Positions 11,178 to 25,050 of a stretch of DNA of 64,000 bases are shown here, piece by piece (position 1 is the first letter of the stretch; the number at the start of each line of letters is the position of its first letter). The notes beneath the pieces were generated by a model. It was not told the origin of the DNA, did not search any database, and saw only the letters and a list, made by a program, of their open reading frames with translations. The stretch comes from Drosophila miranda (lineage: Eukaryota > Arthropoda > Insecta > Diptera > Drosophilidae). The DNA lies in contig NC_046674.1 of NCBI RefSeq assembly GCF_003369915.1, positions 9,672,001 to 9,736,000 of the forward strand, given 5' to 3'. A program made the translations under genes and the position numbers.

Positions 11178-11632
11178 CTACTTCAGGTAGATGCTCTCGT
11201 AACCGCCACCGAGGGATCCGCTCCAGGCCCCGACTCCGGCTCCCGGCTCGTACCAGCCGGCACTGCCTGCGGCATATCCCAGCGGGGCATAGGAGATGGA
11301 GGACACTGGGGCGTAGGAGGCTCGCAGCAGCGGCGAGTGGTGATCGACAATGGGCCGCCAGTAGGGACGCTTCTCGTGCACCACCGTCGAGCTCTGGTGG
11401 GAGACGGCCGCCGGCAGGGCCAGGCTCTCATACCCCACCACACTGGGGGCGTACTCCAGGGCGTCGTAGCCGTGCAGGTAGCTGGGACGAGCCTGGCTCA
11501 GGGCGTAAACTGCACACAAAAGAAACAGCTGGGGAAAGGTGGGAAGGCGGTCCAAAGGATTAGTTGACTCCGAAGGATATATTTGGCTTGGCTTTGGCTC
11601 TTTTCGAGGGGAACACTCACAATTTTGAACAT
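11178..11632 (-). CDS. diverged retinin-like secreted protein, 120 aa, two exons
   Basis: Exon 1 (11632-11621) encodes MFKI. A 92-nt phase-0 intron (GTGAGT...CCCCAG, 11620-11529) follows, and exon 2 ends at the TAG at 11178-11180. The signal peptide is LFLLCAVYALSQA with mature start RPSY. The retinin-like core is shortened but visible as LPAAVSHQSSTVVHEK. The tail is Tyr/Ser/Gly-rich (SYAPVSSISYAP, then GGGYESIYLK) and lacks the long AAP repeats of its neighbours. TATAAAA (minus) is at 11689-11695, and AATAAA (minus) at 11143-11148 is close to the stop. Confidence 0.88.
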
Positions 11633-11695
11633 CTTCGTTGGGTGAACTGTGGGTCGACTGTGTTTTGGCTACGAAGAAGACGCTCTGGTTTTATA

Positions 11696-14600
11696 GCCCC
11701 CACAAAGGCGGGGGAATTATCTTCTTTACGTTAGAATTGGCACAAACAATCGAGCCATCAGCGAGAGTTGTGTGTCTCTGCTGTCTGCCGTGTCTCTGGC
11801 CGTGGCCACATTATTCCCAGGCCCCCCAGATGGCTAGATGCCTCATTAGTGACCCATTTGGGCGTAACTGAGCGAGCAGTTTGGACCAAGGCAATGCGCT
11901 GCTGCTGTCAGACTTTAGGCTAACAAAGCCACCCACAAATACACTCGCACCTGTCCCCCCTGCAGCCCCCCACTGCCAGATTCCCGTTCATTTCTTCTAC
12001 TTGACTGCCGCACAGATGCTGGCCAGCCTCTGGCCTCTCGTTAACTGGTCCCGATCGGGACCCCGCCCCCCTAAACACCCCTAACACCCCACACACCCCA
12101 CAAAGAGGCAAACCATTTGCATAACCAGCCTCGAGTCCCTCCACGCCTGACTGACTTTTCCTGGCTCATAGTTTTCGGCCGGGCTATTTCTGGGTGCCGC
12201 CAACGCAGATCAGACACCATATGCCATATATGCACGAGTATGCCTCGTTTGCCTCTCAACTTTGATGTTAATTAACCATATACCTAATGCCTCTGCCTGC
12301 TCTAAGATTCCCAGCCCATTTGGGGGCGACCTTGGGCCTAATTTAATTAAGAAGAAAAACATAACGAAAAGTGGTAGAAACAGAAGCCAAAGATACTTAT
12401 AACCCAAGCCCGCTGACAGGCAGACAGACCGGCAGACAGGCCCCGAAACGATTTAATCACTGAACCAAGTAGCTCCCATTGTTGTTGCTGTTGCCGCCAG
12501 CTACTATTGTGTTGGCTGTGCTCTACTTTGGCCCCAGCCAACTGCAAGCCAAGCGAAACCATGTCCAAGACGGATTCTTACAGCCGCGAGGTGTAAATCA
12601 CTTGACGGTTTAACAGTCGGCATAAATCTTTGAATTGCACTTAACACGGGGTCTAACGATTCCCAGTTCTGCAGCAGAAAGAGTGGAAATCAGAGGCTGC
12701 AACAGGCGAACGACGAACGACGACCGACGACCGACGACGGACGAACGACCTAGTCAGGTAGCATGCACATCGAGATCGTGGAAAAGCTTTAGAACGCTGT
12801 TCAAAAAACGTTGCATACCTTTGGGATCGATCTTTAAACGAAAGCTCTTGGTCACGCTTTCGAAGCTTAGCTCTAAGCTTTGGCTCGGAAACATAGGCTA
12901 TTTAGTTTGATTTATTAGATAAATGATCGTTGGGGGCGTTCATAAACGTCTGAAAACATTCGTCAATTTTCTGTGCTGAGGCTGCAGCAATTTTCGAAAA
13001 TTTGTTCACTTGCTAAATAGTTTTCAGATTTTATTCATTTTTCAAACGGAGGAGGGAATTTGATATGTTAACAGGCGAACTGCTCGATGACTCGTTATAG
13101 GATACCGATCGATAAATGAGTCGATTCGTGAGAATTACTGAGTTCTTGAGGGCTGATGCGTGGGTGTGTTCCAAACAAATTAACCTAAAAAACTAGCTTA
13201 AAGTATTTGCTTTAACGATTAGATGTGTGTAGGAAGGAGTGGGCAAGCTGGTCCATTGAAGGATCAGTGGTTTGAAACAGCAGAGTAACAGCAGATCCAC
13301 GGCCGTAACAGCAGAGTAACAGCAGTAACAGCAAAACGGGATAAGCAACAGATAAACAGCAGATAAGCTGCAACGGAAGAAGGAGAGTACAGCAGAGAAG
13401 AAGAATCGCACCAGCATAAATCAGTCGAGATCAAGCCTTGAGGCTAAAACTTATTGTTCCTACACTTACCAGCCCACCGCGATTGAATAATATCAATAAA
13501 ATATTATCTTAATTGTATATTCGCACCTTTTCCCGCAGCCATAATTTGGTTGCTGTTTTTTTTAGTGGTGATAGTTCTCACGGCAGGCAGAACAGGGTTG
13601 AAATATTCGGGCAATCGAACAAACGCAGCCGGGGCTAGGGCTTTATGCCCATCCCATGTACAAACTTGAATTTTGCCCAAACTCAATGACTGAATAGCTC
13701 AAGCCAAGTGTAAACAGGGTATTACTAGAGTTAATCAGCCACAAAAAGGCAGTGGGAATGGTAAATGATTCGATTAGTGGAATGTCTGGCCAAAAGCCAA
13801 AGCAAACCAATGCGGAATTTCGTACAATACAATAAATTAAGGCTTTGCTTCAGTCCAATCCAACTGAAGCAGAGGCCTAATTGATTTCAAGAAATCAGAT
13901 CTTGGATTGAGGCACTTTAGTTCTATAAGGAAATGAATACAAAACTTCTTTCAGAGCTAAAGAGCAACTTCAATGCTTATAGACAATCCCCAAGTTGCTG
14001 AGAACTTTAACGAAATATGGACAAATAGTTGGGCTAACAGAAAGCGACTCTGTCCAGTCCACTGGGATTGGCTCCGTTTCGGGTGTTGCGTGTATCTGTC
14101 CAGCTGTCTGTCTGCCTGCATTCGAACGAGTGCGAGTGCGAGTATCTGTATCTGAATGCCTGTCAACAGCAACATGCAACTTAATTAGCTGCAAATGCAG
14201 ATAGAGAGGAGGAAGGCGGGAGAAGGCGGCTAAGAGTGCGGCTAATCTGGGGTCTTATCCCAGCCCCATGGCCTTATCGGTGTGACTGGCCACGACACCA
14301 TTTAAAATCACTCATACGCCATGTAATTAGATCTGTAATAGTCGGCACATCCACATCCCACATCCCACATCCGCCTCCAGGCCTAAACGTTTGCCAAATG
14401 CCTCGTTTGGCCAGTTCTTGCGGCGCCAACAAGTGGCTCTGTGAGTGTTTTGTTTTTTGGGGCGTGTGATCTGTGATCTGCAATCTGCATTGTCTTATTA
14501 ATTTTAATGACTGAATTATACAAAACCAGACGCACTGCTGCGAACCACTTTTTGCCGACTGCAGTCGGAGCGGAGCTATTACAGCCCGTAGATGTGGAGA

Positions 14601-17600
14601 CACCAGAGACACCAGAGACAGAGACAGCGACAGAGACAGAGGCCCCAAACAACTTCCTCGATTACGTACTGAATCCACAGAATCCAAAGTGGAGTCGACA
14701 TTGTGTTTGGTTTGGTCTCTGGCTGTTTTCTGTTAGCTGCTTGCTTGCTGTCTCTTGCCCTGAAATCGAATCCGTTTTGGTTTTTATTACTTTTCTTGCA
14801 CATGTTTTTTTTTCCACTGTGCTCTCTGTATTCTTTCTGTGTGTAATTTACGTACATGAATTTAATGTTTAGCTGCGGCTATGCTATCATTAAGTCTAAT
14901 TGACTTTTTATAGTTATCCGCAGTTCCCAAAGCAGCTCCGAGCAGACTCACGCTGATTTCAGCTTTTTGCTGTGAGAAACACAGCCCGTGGCATAGAACG
15001 AATAAAGCGGAGCATTTGGAGATCATAGCGTGATGGGGCGATAGATTCGTGTTAGAGTCTTGGGGAGTGTTAGACCAGAACCACCTCTGAATGGGAAACG
15101 TCTCTTAGAACCGACCGACTCGTGTCGGAATCCATTGCCACCTCTATCCACCGTGTTATGACTCCCTCGACAAGTGTTCTACAATCGTGTCTGTATCTGG
15201 ATCTGGGCGTCGTAATTTGATTTCCAATCAGCCAAAGCCCAGGCCCAAGTTCAGGGTGAGTAACCACAAAAGTCAACGATTCTGCTCTCTAGAACAATCG
15301 CAGAGCTACAGACAATCCCAGACAATACGAGTGGCAGCAAAAAGCAAAAAAGTGAAAGTCTAATTAGATGCATTAGACAAGCAGAGAACGAGGGGATCGA
15401 GGGTATCGGGAGAGGAGGGGGAACACAGAAGTACAGGAGGAGGCACCCACATGAAAAGTAAATTCAATTAAAACCCCATTATTTCGGTAACATAAATCTC
15501 TTTGGATCCGTCCGTCAGTGAGTCGAAGAACAATTTGCATACAATTTGGTGACAAAAACAAAACGCAGAATGCTGCAAGGCAAGGCGTTTGCCGCTTTAA
15601 TTTACGAGCCACAAAAAGGGGCGTGTCCCGTTCTCGATATGGTAGCTGTGCCAGTGCCAGTGCCAATGGCTGTGCCTGTGGTTGCAGCCGCGTTTAAACC
15701 ACTTAATTATGATGCGAATTTCGGTGAATTTGCATTGACAATCGGGGGAATACTCACCGGCTCTGTGTCCGGAATAGTTTTTGGCATGCAACAGGCAGAG
15801 CAACAGAGAAACAGAAACCATGTACGTGCTCTAAGCCCCACGTTGCGCAATGTCCCCAAGCAGAAACAAAAAGAAAAACTAACAAACGAAAAAGAACTAA
15901 AAAGTGAAACCAATTTTGCAAATGATAATCGCTGGCCCAACCTCGAATCTGAATCTGAGTCTCGGTCTGAAGGTAAAAGATCTCCGACTAAAAATGCGGT
16001 AGCCCCAACGGCGGGGAGGGGGTGTAATGGCGGAGGGGAAGAGAGGGAAAAGTAGCTCACTTTAATTCCATTAATGAAAATGTGGCCGTCTTTCTGGCTG
16101 TCTGTCTTTTAGCTGTGTGTGTTTGTGTGTACAGAGCTCTTCACAGCGGTGCCTGCTCCACATTTGCCATGCCCCACAGCAGTCGGCGGAAAAGCATTCC
16201 TCAAAGCATTGACGAATGCCCTGAAAGAAGCGAAGAGTCTCTTTGCTACGATGTGTGTATATAAAGAGCGACTAATGGAAGGTAGATAGAAATGTGAGAA
16301 TTGACTAGAACTTAATTACTCTCAAATGAAGAACCCTAGAAGAGTATCCACCCATCAGCCATTCAGTGTTCCAACGATCCCTTGCCAATTTCTGCAGTCT
16401 TGGCTCTCGGTTGGCCATTGTTTGTTACACTTTGCAGCTGTTGCTGTTGCTGTTGCTTCTCGGATTATTAATCATTATAAAACATGTAATTGAAAGTGTT
16501 GTTGTCGGTCGCTGCTGTAGTACGAGTGTACATTGTAATGTGCACGACATTGCGACAGTACTGGGATAAGCACGACCTTGACCGCGTAGCGTCCGTCCAC
16601 CATGTGGTATACTTAATACTTAATTGGACACACTCGAGTCACACGGCTGGGAGTCACCAGAGCACATACATACATATACATATGTATGTATGCGAGTATG
16701 TGAATACATGGAAATGCAAATTGGCTGGTGACCAACCACCGAACCCACAATTATGCAAAACTCTAGCACAACTATATCAAATTAAACGAAATTAAACAAT
16801 AACTTTTTGCGGTCATCGTGTTAATGGAATGCAACTAAACCGAATCTCCACCTCCTCTTTCTAATCCGTGAAATCTTTGATCTGATTTCACGAAATTTCA
16901 CGAAAATTTCCGACTTGTGAAATTTCATTTTTCTCCCGAGAAATCTGTCTACTTTGACGATTTCCACAGAAATATCGCATAAATCATGACTGTGGAGAAA
17001 AAAGTAGACCCGAAACTCACTTGCGTTTGAAAATTGACGGCTTTTAATTTCAACTTTTTGAATGATTTGTTGGCAATCAAAGTTTTTTGGGCGTTGTGCT
17101 TGGGAAATCGGAATCGGCATCGAATGCATGGGGACTGTGGGGGCATTGCCCAATGGAAGGCAGGCAGGCAGGCAGGCACACACACAGAATGCAATTGGGA
17201 GGCCATTAAAATGCAATTACAGGCCACAAGAGAGCCCCAGCTCTGACCACCGGCTGCAATCCGAACCCGAATCCGAATCCGAACCACAATCGCACAGAGT
17301 GGGTGGCAGGCAGTGGCCCCATGGATCAATGGATCAATCGTTAGCCACGCAATTTGGCATCCTGTTTTGTGTCAATCAAGCCTCGTCCGATTTAGATTTA
17401 TGCGACAATTTGGCAGCGATTTGCATAACGCCCCGGGTCTCCCCAGACACCGATAGGCGATAGGCAATAGGCAATAGGTGTTGGCCTGGTGAAGGGTTTG
17501 CTTTCGACTGCTTCGGCCGTGGCTGGGGCTGTGCTTGATTTAGTTTAAGCCTCGTTGATATGCAGATTTTCCATAAACTCGCACTCGAAGCCAATCAAGC

Positions 17601-19062
17601 AGCGATGTCCAGGGTCAAAGCGAAAGAATGAATTGTCCCCAGCTTCAGGCCAAAAGGTTTATTGATTTATGAGTCATAAACTTTAAGCCGGGCTTTGTTT
17701 GCCGCTGAGAACTCTGAATCTGAATCTAACTCTGAATCGAACACTGAATTCGATTCAAAACTTCAATTCAAAAACTTCAGCTCAAGGTTCGCGAACTCAG
17801 GTGACAATATTTCGCAATTCTTTGTACACTTCTTGGACAGAAGATCTTTTAATACGATACGATACGTGCGACTGCTGAGAGGAAATTAAGAATGGCTATT
17901 AGGAAATCTGGCAGGCAATTCCAAATCCCAAATCCGAAATCCGCAAAGGCCCAATTCAGAAATCCGAAATCCGGCAAATATGATTTACTTGCATTGGCAA
18001 TTGATTTTCTTTACAACCAAGTTACGCATACGCCATGCTTGCCCCCAGCCGAAAGCGATAAGAAATCAGTTTAAAAATTAATGCATGCAAACCAGCTGTC
18101 CACCGAACCACCGAGCCACTGACCAACTGCACCACAACTGAACTCCACTCCAATTCGTTCCACAAATTGTTGTCAGTTATTAAAGTGGCCAATTTTTCAC
18201 GGAGCGTTTTGCGGTGCGTGGAGAGGCTGCTGCCTGCCTGCCTGCTTGCCTCCGATTGGAGCAACCACATTTTCCACACCTACGGATCGGATCTGTAATG
18301 AGCTGTCAGTTAGCCAGCCAGCCGGCCAGGCTGATTGATAATCAAAGGCGTTTTAGAAAGGATTTAGAGATCAGCTAATCACAAATGTCATAGCATGTGA
18401 TGCATGTTTAATGTTGCATGTTGCATGGGGGGGGAGTATTTAGGTGTTATTTATTATTATTATTTGTTTGGGTACTAAAAGCGCTTGAGCTGGGAAGAGG
18501 AGTCCCAGAAAGGGTTCGTTCCTTCTTTGACACCTTCCTTGATCGTGTGTACAAGTTTAATTAACTAATTTCCACCACAAATAAAGCATTCAAGAGGGAA
18601 ATTCCCTTAGAACTGAACCGCCGAAAGACAATTGCTAATTTCCACACACGAATCTCGATGAGAATGGATTTAAGTCCACACCCTTCCCTTCCCTCACCAC
18701 CCATCCACTCCCCTTCCAAGTGGAAGCCAACAATGGAAGCCGAAAAAGTACAAATTGAATTAAATGGCAAATCCAAAGAGGTTTTTCCATGAAAAGCTGG
18801 GACTGTGGTTGGGTCTGCCTCTACCTCTGGCTCTGGCGAGTCTCGAATGATCTCTTTCGCGATCTCTCGGGCGGTGTCGGCGAATGCACAAAGCCTCGGC
18901 TCTCGGCTGCTGACAGGGGCGTTCACGCTCGCCCGATCTGTGCCTCCGATCTGTCGCTGCCTCTGTCTCTCTCTGAATGGGTACTGGTGTCGCCCTCTCT
19001 GTTGCTCTTCTGGCCATGATTTGTCAGAATATTTCTCATGTTTCGGGTCGGGTCGAATCGGG
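11696..19062. other. 7.4-kb gene-free region
   Basis: No gene of the cluster type and no other convincing frame was found. The longest frame (around 15546-16055) starts at a non-ATG codon and is rich in simple repeats. It includes CAACAG/GTAACAG repeats at 13270-13360, a TATATAAAG at 16259-16267 without a following gene, and a GGCA run at 17158-17176. It could carry shared enhancers or a long intron of an outside gene. Confidence 0.55.
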
Positions 19063-19163
19063 TATAAATAACACGACAACACGAGACGTCTAAGCATAAC
19101 ACAGTCAACTCTTCAGTCAAGAAGTCTTTCGCACAGAAGAAACCCCAAAAACCAACCAGCAAA

Positions 19164-19662
19164 ATGTTCAAACTGGTAAGGATACAGCGCCCAGAGGACC
19201 CAAGGATTATATTGCTTATAGACACTACTCCACTGTACACTGTAGATCGCCCTCGTGTCCGCCCTGTGCGCCGTTGCCAACGCCGGACTGATCTCGCCCT
19301 ATAGCCATGGCTATGGACTGGGATACGGCGCCGCCCTGGCTCCCGCCTACGCCCCGGCCGTGATCTCGCACGCCCCGATCATCAAGAGCTACGCCGCCCC
19401 CATTGTGGCCCACCACCCGGTGGCCACTTCGTACGCCAACACCTACAAGGTGGCCACCAAGGCCTACCCCGTGGTGCACGCCGCTCCCCTGGTGCACGCC
19501 GCCCCCCTCATCCACTCCGCCCCTCTGGTGCACGCCTCCCCGGCCCTGCACACCACCTCCACCTACCACGGCGGCTACGGCAGCTATGGCGGATACGGTA
19601 GCTACGGCAGTCTGGGATACGCTGGCCTCGGACACGGCTACGGACACGGATACCTGCACTAA
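19164..19662 (+). CDS. Gly/Tyr/His-rich secreted cuticle-like protein, 142 aa, two exons
   Basis: Exon 1 (19164-19175) encodes MFKL. A 70-nt phase-0 intron (GTAAGG...CTGTAG, 19176-19245) follows, and exon 2 runs to the TAA at 19660-19662. A signal peptide (IALVSALCAVANA) comes first, then HGYGLGYGAALAPAYAP, a middle with SYAAPIVAHHPVATSYANTYKV, repeats of PLVHAAPLIHSAP type, and a C-terminal GGYGSYGGYGSYGS / GHGYGHGYLH block. Glycine-tyrosine blocks are typical of structural cuticle proteins. TATAAATA lies at 19063-19070. The AATAAA at 20029-20034 implies a 3' UTR of about 370 nt. Confidence 0.9.
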
Positions 19663-21862
19663 GGAGTGGCCGCATCTCACATCCACGACGACTCTGCGTT
19701 GACGACCCTCATCATCCGTGCACCCATCCATATCCATCGAGAGATTCTGAAGGCGGGACATTCGCATTTTGCTGCCGTCAAAGTGTGGATTTGCATTTCG
19801 TAGATCAACAAGCTCCGTATCGAATCCGAATTGTGTACAAATTTCTTAGCACCGCCCCCTTTGAACCGCCCACAAAACTCCGAGCCCAGAGACAGAGACA
19901 GAGACATCTAGAGACCTAAGGGAGCAGGCACCGAGCGAGAGAAAGAGAAGGAGAGATCAAGTTTCAATGATTTTGCTATTTTCTGTGCAAGTTTCACTGC
20001 ACTCAAGGCTTCGACACTTTTTTTTTTGAATAAACGATAAACAAAACACTTAAAACAAAAAGTTCTTTGGCTGTTGTTGGGGGGATCCCAAAAGGTCTTT
20101 GCCCAGAAGGTAGTGAGGTAGGTCTAGTGTATAGTTTCAGTTTAGTGAACGATTGAGTTATCCATACATACATAAATCATCCACAGGGAACCAAGTCAAA
20201 GTCAACGAAGAACAAAGTCTTGACTAAGGTTTTTGTACACTCGCATGCCGGGCTCTCATTGCACTTTTGCTCTACGTTCTATGTTTGGTTCTACTCCGCA
20301 AGGCAGACTACAATAACGGAGCTGCTCTCTGAGTAATGCCAAGCCATCCTTCAGAGAGGCAGTTCCAAAGTCGCTCTTTCTCTTTCTAGCCCGCACACAT
20401 TGTCGCAGAGACACACGCTCAGCGCGCGCTCTCTTCTTCTTGTGCCTTTTGATCCTCTCTCTGAGCGAGTCATCTCTCTCTCCCTACGCACTCTCCCACT
20501 AGCACCTACACTGTAGACGAGCACAAACATGCACAGCAACGGGACAGAGGGGAAATCGCAGCGGAAGAACAATCTCGCAGTGAATTCTTGGACAGCAAAC
20601 AGACCAAAATACACTGCGAATAATTTTGGGTCACATGTATACTGTGTGGGGCTCTGATCCCTTGAGTAAGAACCGACCCCTCGCCCTTCCCCCTGTCCAT
20701 TCCATCCCACATTCAATTGCACTTCAAATTAATTTCGCTTAAGCAACGACGCGACGGCTCCCGACAAATGTTTTGAAATTTTCGCAGGAAAAAACAAAAT
20801 ATTTCATAGCATTGCAATGCCTTGGCAACACTCCACACTCCCCTTCCCCTCCCTGGCAATTATCATTGCAGATAGACGGACCGGACCGGACGGACAAACG
20901 AAAGACTCAAGCGACAAGCGACAAGCGCGTGCGCCTGCCAACAGGTTGACCAGTCGCCCCCCGCCCCTGAAGGGGACTGGGATTGGTAAAAGGAGAGGAA
21001 AGTGCGTCGAAATATTTATTTATTAATGGAATGGAGACTCCAACGGAGAGACTCTGGCGATTCGCTAAATGGTCTTTTTGCCTCGTTTCATAAGTGAAAA
21101 ATTGGAGCACCTCGAGAGTTAGTCAGGAGTGAAATAAGCCACTTAATTACCGCTTGGCTTTTGCCAGCCAAGAGACTCGACTTGACTCGTAAGACGTAAG
21201 ATATTCTGGCCTCAAAAGCATAATTTATGCGCAAATGGAAAAATCATGTTTATGGGAATTCAATGAAAACGATCTGCTCGTAATAGTAGAGGGAGGAGTC
21301 TTCAAAATAAATTATTTTATGCAAACAGAAACACAAGTAAATAACAACAATAAGCCATTGTTGGGCTTGTCTCCGTCTCCACGACCTTGGGGAATGTGCA
21401 ACACAATTGTGTCCAGCTGATCAGCCCCTCCTCTCTGCTGTTACGATCTTGCGATCATATGATCCCATGATCATAGACCATGTCATAATTACGAGTTTAT
21501 TAAGTCAACGGCCAGCCAGCCGCCAGCCATCAGCCAACGGCGTTACCATTAGCCAGTCAAGCGATAATTTGGCAACAAGAGAACAACCTTCGCAGATCCG
21601 AACAGACGACAGCCAGACAATGCAATGTCTCCATGCCCCAGAGAGGCCGAGGCGAAGGCAGAGGCAGAGGCGGGACCGGTAGATTCCGCTTCCTACATCT
21701 CTCGAGTGCAGCAGAGCCATTGAATATGCATTCAAGTACAGCAAACGACACTAAGTGGATGCATATGCAGCACTTGGGGGCTTGCGACCTGGGGCAGGTG
21801 CTCTCTCATGGCACACTTGCAACTCGGCCGATTCCCACAACCTCGTAACGGAAACACACCTG

Positions 21863-21890
21863 TTCGTTCGTTCGTTCGTTCGTTCGTTCG
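21863..21890 (+). repeat. (TTCG)7 microsatellite
   Basis: Seven exact tandem copies of TTCG are followed by a CTCG variant. Confidence 0.95.
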
Positions 21891-23456
21891 CTCGGCTCCC
21901 CCTGGCTGTGGGGTCTCTCTTCGAGTGGAAATCTGAGCAGAGTCTTGGCTCTTGAGAGCTCCCCATTCCATCCGTAGAGTATGCTAAGAAAAATGGGATT
22001 ATTCATGCGGAAACTGTACTCCTGCTCCTGTGCTTTGCATTAATAACGAGCCATCAACCGCAGGGAGCAATGAACTCGCCACAAACATCACACATCCTCC
22101 AGGCATCCAAGCATTCAATCAGCATCTGGTGCAATTAGAACCTGCACTGACACCACAATCCGAATCCGATTACAACCTGCTCTGAAATGCGAGTCAGAGG
22201 CGAGAAAATATGACGAGCGTCCAATCAGAGCTCAACGGAACAAGTGAGGAAAATTAATTACGACGTACAAGCCAGAGCAAGGGTCAAACAACTTCCAGGA
22301 AGTGCTGATCCCTGGCCGAAGGGACGTGCACGTACACGTACGTGCACTGGGGGAAATGCACACGCAGCTGGACCACAACCGGGACCAGGACTAGGACCAG
22401 GACTAGGACCAGGGCCCTGTTGATGGACTGACCTTGTTATGGTGCAATGACACTGGCTCTGACGCCCTCTCCCGAAGCTCTGCTCCTGATTATTCTGTTG
22501 TTGCGTGCAAAGGGGATTTGCAGTTGATAATCTTATGCAGCAACAGCAGAGCCGGAGAGCCGGAGAGCCGGAGAGCCCGAGAGCGTGCCCTGCCGGAGAT
22601 GGCCTTGGGAGAAAGCACAGTTCATTGACAGGGTTGACAGGGTTGACAGGGTTTGCTAGAAGGTTCTATAAATAAGAAAACGGGATTAAAAACCAAACTG
22701 CAATCAAGGGGGAACTTCATTAAAGAGCTCGATTGGAGGTCCGGGCACTCTGCCAGAGTGCCAGACTCGCGGGCCGGGCCTCCCCCAAAAACAGTTAACG
22801 CACCACGTGTTGCGGATTTATACCCCCCAATTACCTGGCAGGAACACACACGGGCACCCGCGACTCGAGAGGCACCTGTTGCCAACGGCAGCCTTAAGGA
22901 CTGGCACGAGGTGCAGGCAGATCCAGTATTCCCAGTGCTCCCGGCGTTCTCTCTCAGTTCAGCGAAGGTGCATATCGATTTCTGATTTAGCCACTTTCGC
23001 TATGGTAATTTCTTTTGCTTTGGGGAGCCCTTTGGCGAAGGGGAAGGGGAAGGGAGGGGTGCTCGTCCTTGTTCCCTCTGTTTTCATTGTTCTGTTGACA
23101 TTTTCGATGGGCGCGTGTCGCGCATTTGGCAGCCATTTAATTGGCCACGCGAAAGGGAAATCCCCTGTTTACGACAGCACATTTTTTCTTATATGGCCGC
23201 TGGGAGTGGGGCATACTTTCAGGCAGTGCCTCGCTCTCCTTCTGCTCTATTATGTTGCCTGCTTTTGGGGGCTTGGCCTGGCTAATTGAGACCCGTCTTG
23301 GCTGTGTGCTGTTGGCTCAGGGGGCTCTGGGGCTCCGTTGGCGGTGGCAATAAATCGACTCTCAACTGGCCGTGTGATATTTTGGCATTTATATTTTGGC
23401 AACGGCCATCAATCAAGAGTCATAAGGCATAAAAAGGCGCCTGGAACGTGATCGCC

Positions 23457-23726
23457 ATGCCGCCTCTCTGTGACGCTCTGTGGTTGCTGTTGTTCATGCA
23501 GCTGGTGGCACTGGCACTGGGAGGGGCAGGGGCAGGGGCAGGGGCAGTGGCAGCAGTAAAAGTTACTTGCGGAGACAAGTCGGAGTTGCAGTTGGCGTGT
23601 GCGCATAAATTTGATCCATGGGATTCAAAAGATAAGATACAGGAATATCTTGAGCACTTTAAATGGTCGATAGCCTCGGGAATTATCGTATGTAGAGCAT
23701 TCTATAGTAATTCTAGACTTAGGTAG
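23457..23726 (+). CDS. weak candidate secreted peptide (90 aa)
   Basis: The ATG is followed by a hydrophobic stretch (LWLLLFMQLVALALGG), a Gly-Ala repeat encoded by GGGGCA microsatellite units, and a short charged C-terminal part with cysteines (KVTCGDKSELQLACAHKF). A CATAAAAAGG sits only about 25 nt upstream, too near for a normal TATA-driven start. There is no intron pattern like that of the cluster genes. It is quite likely a chance frame. Confidence 0.15.
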   Translation: MPPLCDALWLLLFMQLVALALGGAGAGAGAVAAVKVTCGDKSELQLACAHKFDPWDSKDKIQEYLEHFKWSIASGIIVCRAFYSNSRLR

Positions 23727-24265
23727 AAGCATTCTTCTTTGGAAGTCCAGGAGTAAAAAGCGGAGGGAGCTGCTCTCTTCGATGATTTGTATCTTTTAGC
23801 AGGTGACCAGCACACTGTCCCCTCCCAAATGATAACTATTGCAACATATGCTGTATACCTACTATATACTCACTTCGTGTCATATCCAGTGGATGTCTGG
23901 GTCTGGGTCTTGGGATGGATGGGGGGGACCGTAGTGCCTTGTGCATTTGCCGCACGATTCGCTTGTCGCTTTGTCGATTGCACGTCGTGCACGCAGATCC
24001 CTTAATGGAGTTTTTACTTTTCGCCGGACTCCTCTTTCTCCTCCGCCGCCTCCGCCGCCCCCGCCGCCTCCTTCCTACGCGACATCAGCATAATGTGAGC
24101 GACGCAACTCGGATCGTGGTTTATCATGGATCGGTGGTACTATATAAACCTGCAATGGCACCGAAAATCGATTCATTACGTGTGAAAGTGTTGGACGGTG
24201 AAGCTAAGACCAAATACGGGAATACGCAGTACGGAATCGGAATCGGAAGAAAGCATAGCTCAAAA

Positions 24266-25050
24266 ATGTTGAATATTGTAAGAGCAGCAGAGTCTGTGGT
24301 GGAATTAGTGCATTTTATAATTGGATAATCGAATCGAATCTCCTTCCTGCCCCCCGCGGCATTTAGAGTGTGGCTCTGGTCAGTGCCCTGATCTGCCTTG
24401 GAGGTGCCCCTGCCCTTGGCAGCTTCTTCCATGGCCACGCCCCAGCACCAGCAGCAGTAGGAGTTCCGGTCGGTGTTCCATTTCCAGTGCATGTGCCAGT
24501 GCCGGTGCCCTCTCCAGTTCCCGTGGCAGTGCCTGCTCCAGTGGCAGTGCCTGCCCCTGTGGCCGTGTCCGACACCGTGACCGTTCCCGCCGCCTACGGC
24601 TATGCATCTGTTCCTTCTTTCTACCATGCAGCTCCTCCTCCGCCTAAGGCACACTTCAACTATGCCGCAGCCTATGCGGCCCCTGCTCCTGCCATCAAGT
24701 ACTCTTTGGGGACTCCAGTGACCACCACAACCACAACGTATACAGGATTTGCGGCGCCGCCTCCTCCTCCTCAATACGCAGCACTGCCTCCGCTTCAGTA
24801 TGCAGCACCGCCGCCTCTTCAGTATGCGGCGCCTCACTATGCAGCGCCCCCGTATGCTGCTCCAGCCCGTTCGCAGTTCTTGTCGAGATTTGCACCGCCT
24901 CCTGGCTACCAGTTGGCAGCAGCAGCACCAGCATTCCATGGCAGATACAAACTGCACTTTGGGGCGCCTCCACCATCGCCAGCCGCCGTCTACGGGGCTC
25001 CACCGCCGCCGCCGCCGTCTCTGTCCTACGGCGCCAACCAGGGCTGGTAG
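24266..25050 (+). CDS. Pro/Ala/Val-rich secreted cuticle-like protein, 231 aa, two exons
   Basis: Exon 1 (24266-24277) encodes MLNI. An 89-nt phase-0 intron (GTAAGA...TTTAG, 24278-24366) follows, and exon 2 runs to the TAG at 25048-25050. A signal peptide (VALVSALICLGGAPA) is followed by a VPV-type repeat region (FPVHVPVPVPSPVPVAVPAP), then Tyr-Ala-Ala-Pro-Pro repeats (PPPQYAALPPLQYAAPPP) and a C-terminal GAPPPPPPSLSYG. No chitin-binding RR consensus is seen. This is a low-complexity structural protein. TATATAAA lies at 24142-24149 and ATTAAA near 25174. Confidence 0.88.

Larger units (their letters stand above)
20035..24141. other. intergenic region, no firm gene
   Basis: It contains a (TTCG)7 microsatellite at 21863-21890, GGACCAGGACTA repeats around 22380-22411, and a TATAAATA at 22667-22674 with no clear gene behind it. 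The only frame with a signal-like start is at 23457-23726 (separate entry). Nothing else has a domain or splice pattern that I can support. Confidence 0.5.

Noticed and set aside
15546-16055. 169-codon frame in the gene desert
   Set aside because: It starts at a non-ATG codon and consists of simple Val-Pro and Glu-Ser repeats plus charged filler with no signal or domain.
22667-22674. TATAAATA as the promoter of a gene
   Set aside because: No start exon, donor or signal-peptide frame follows within several hundred bases.
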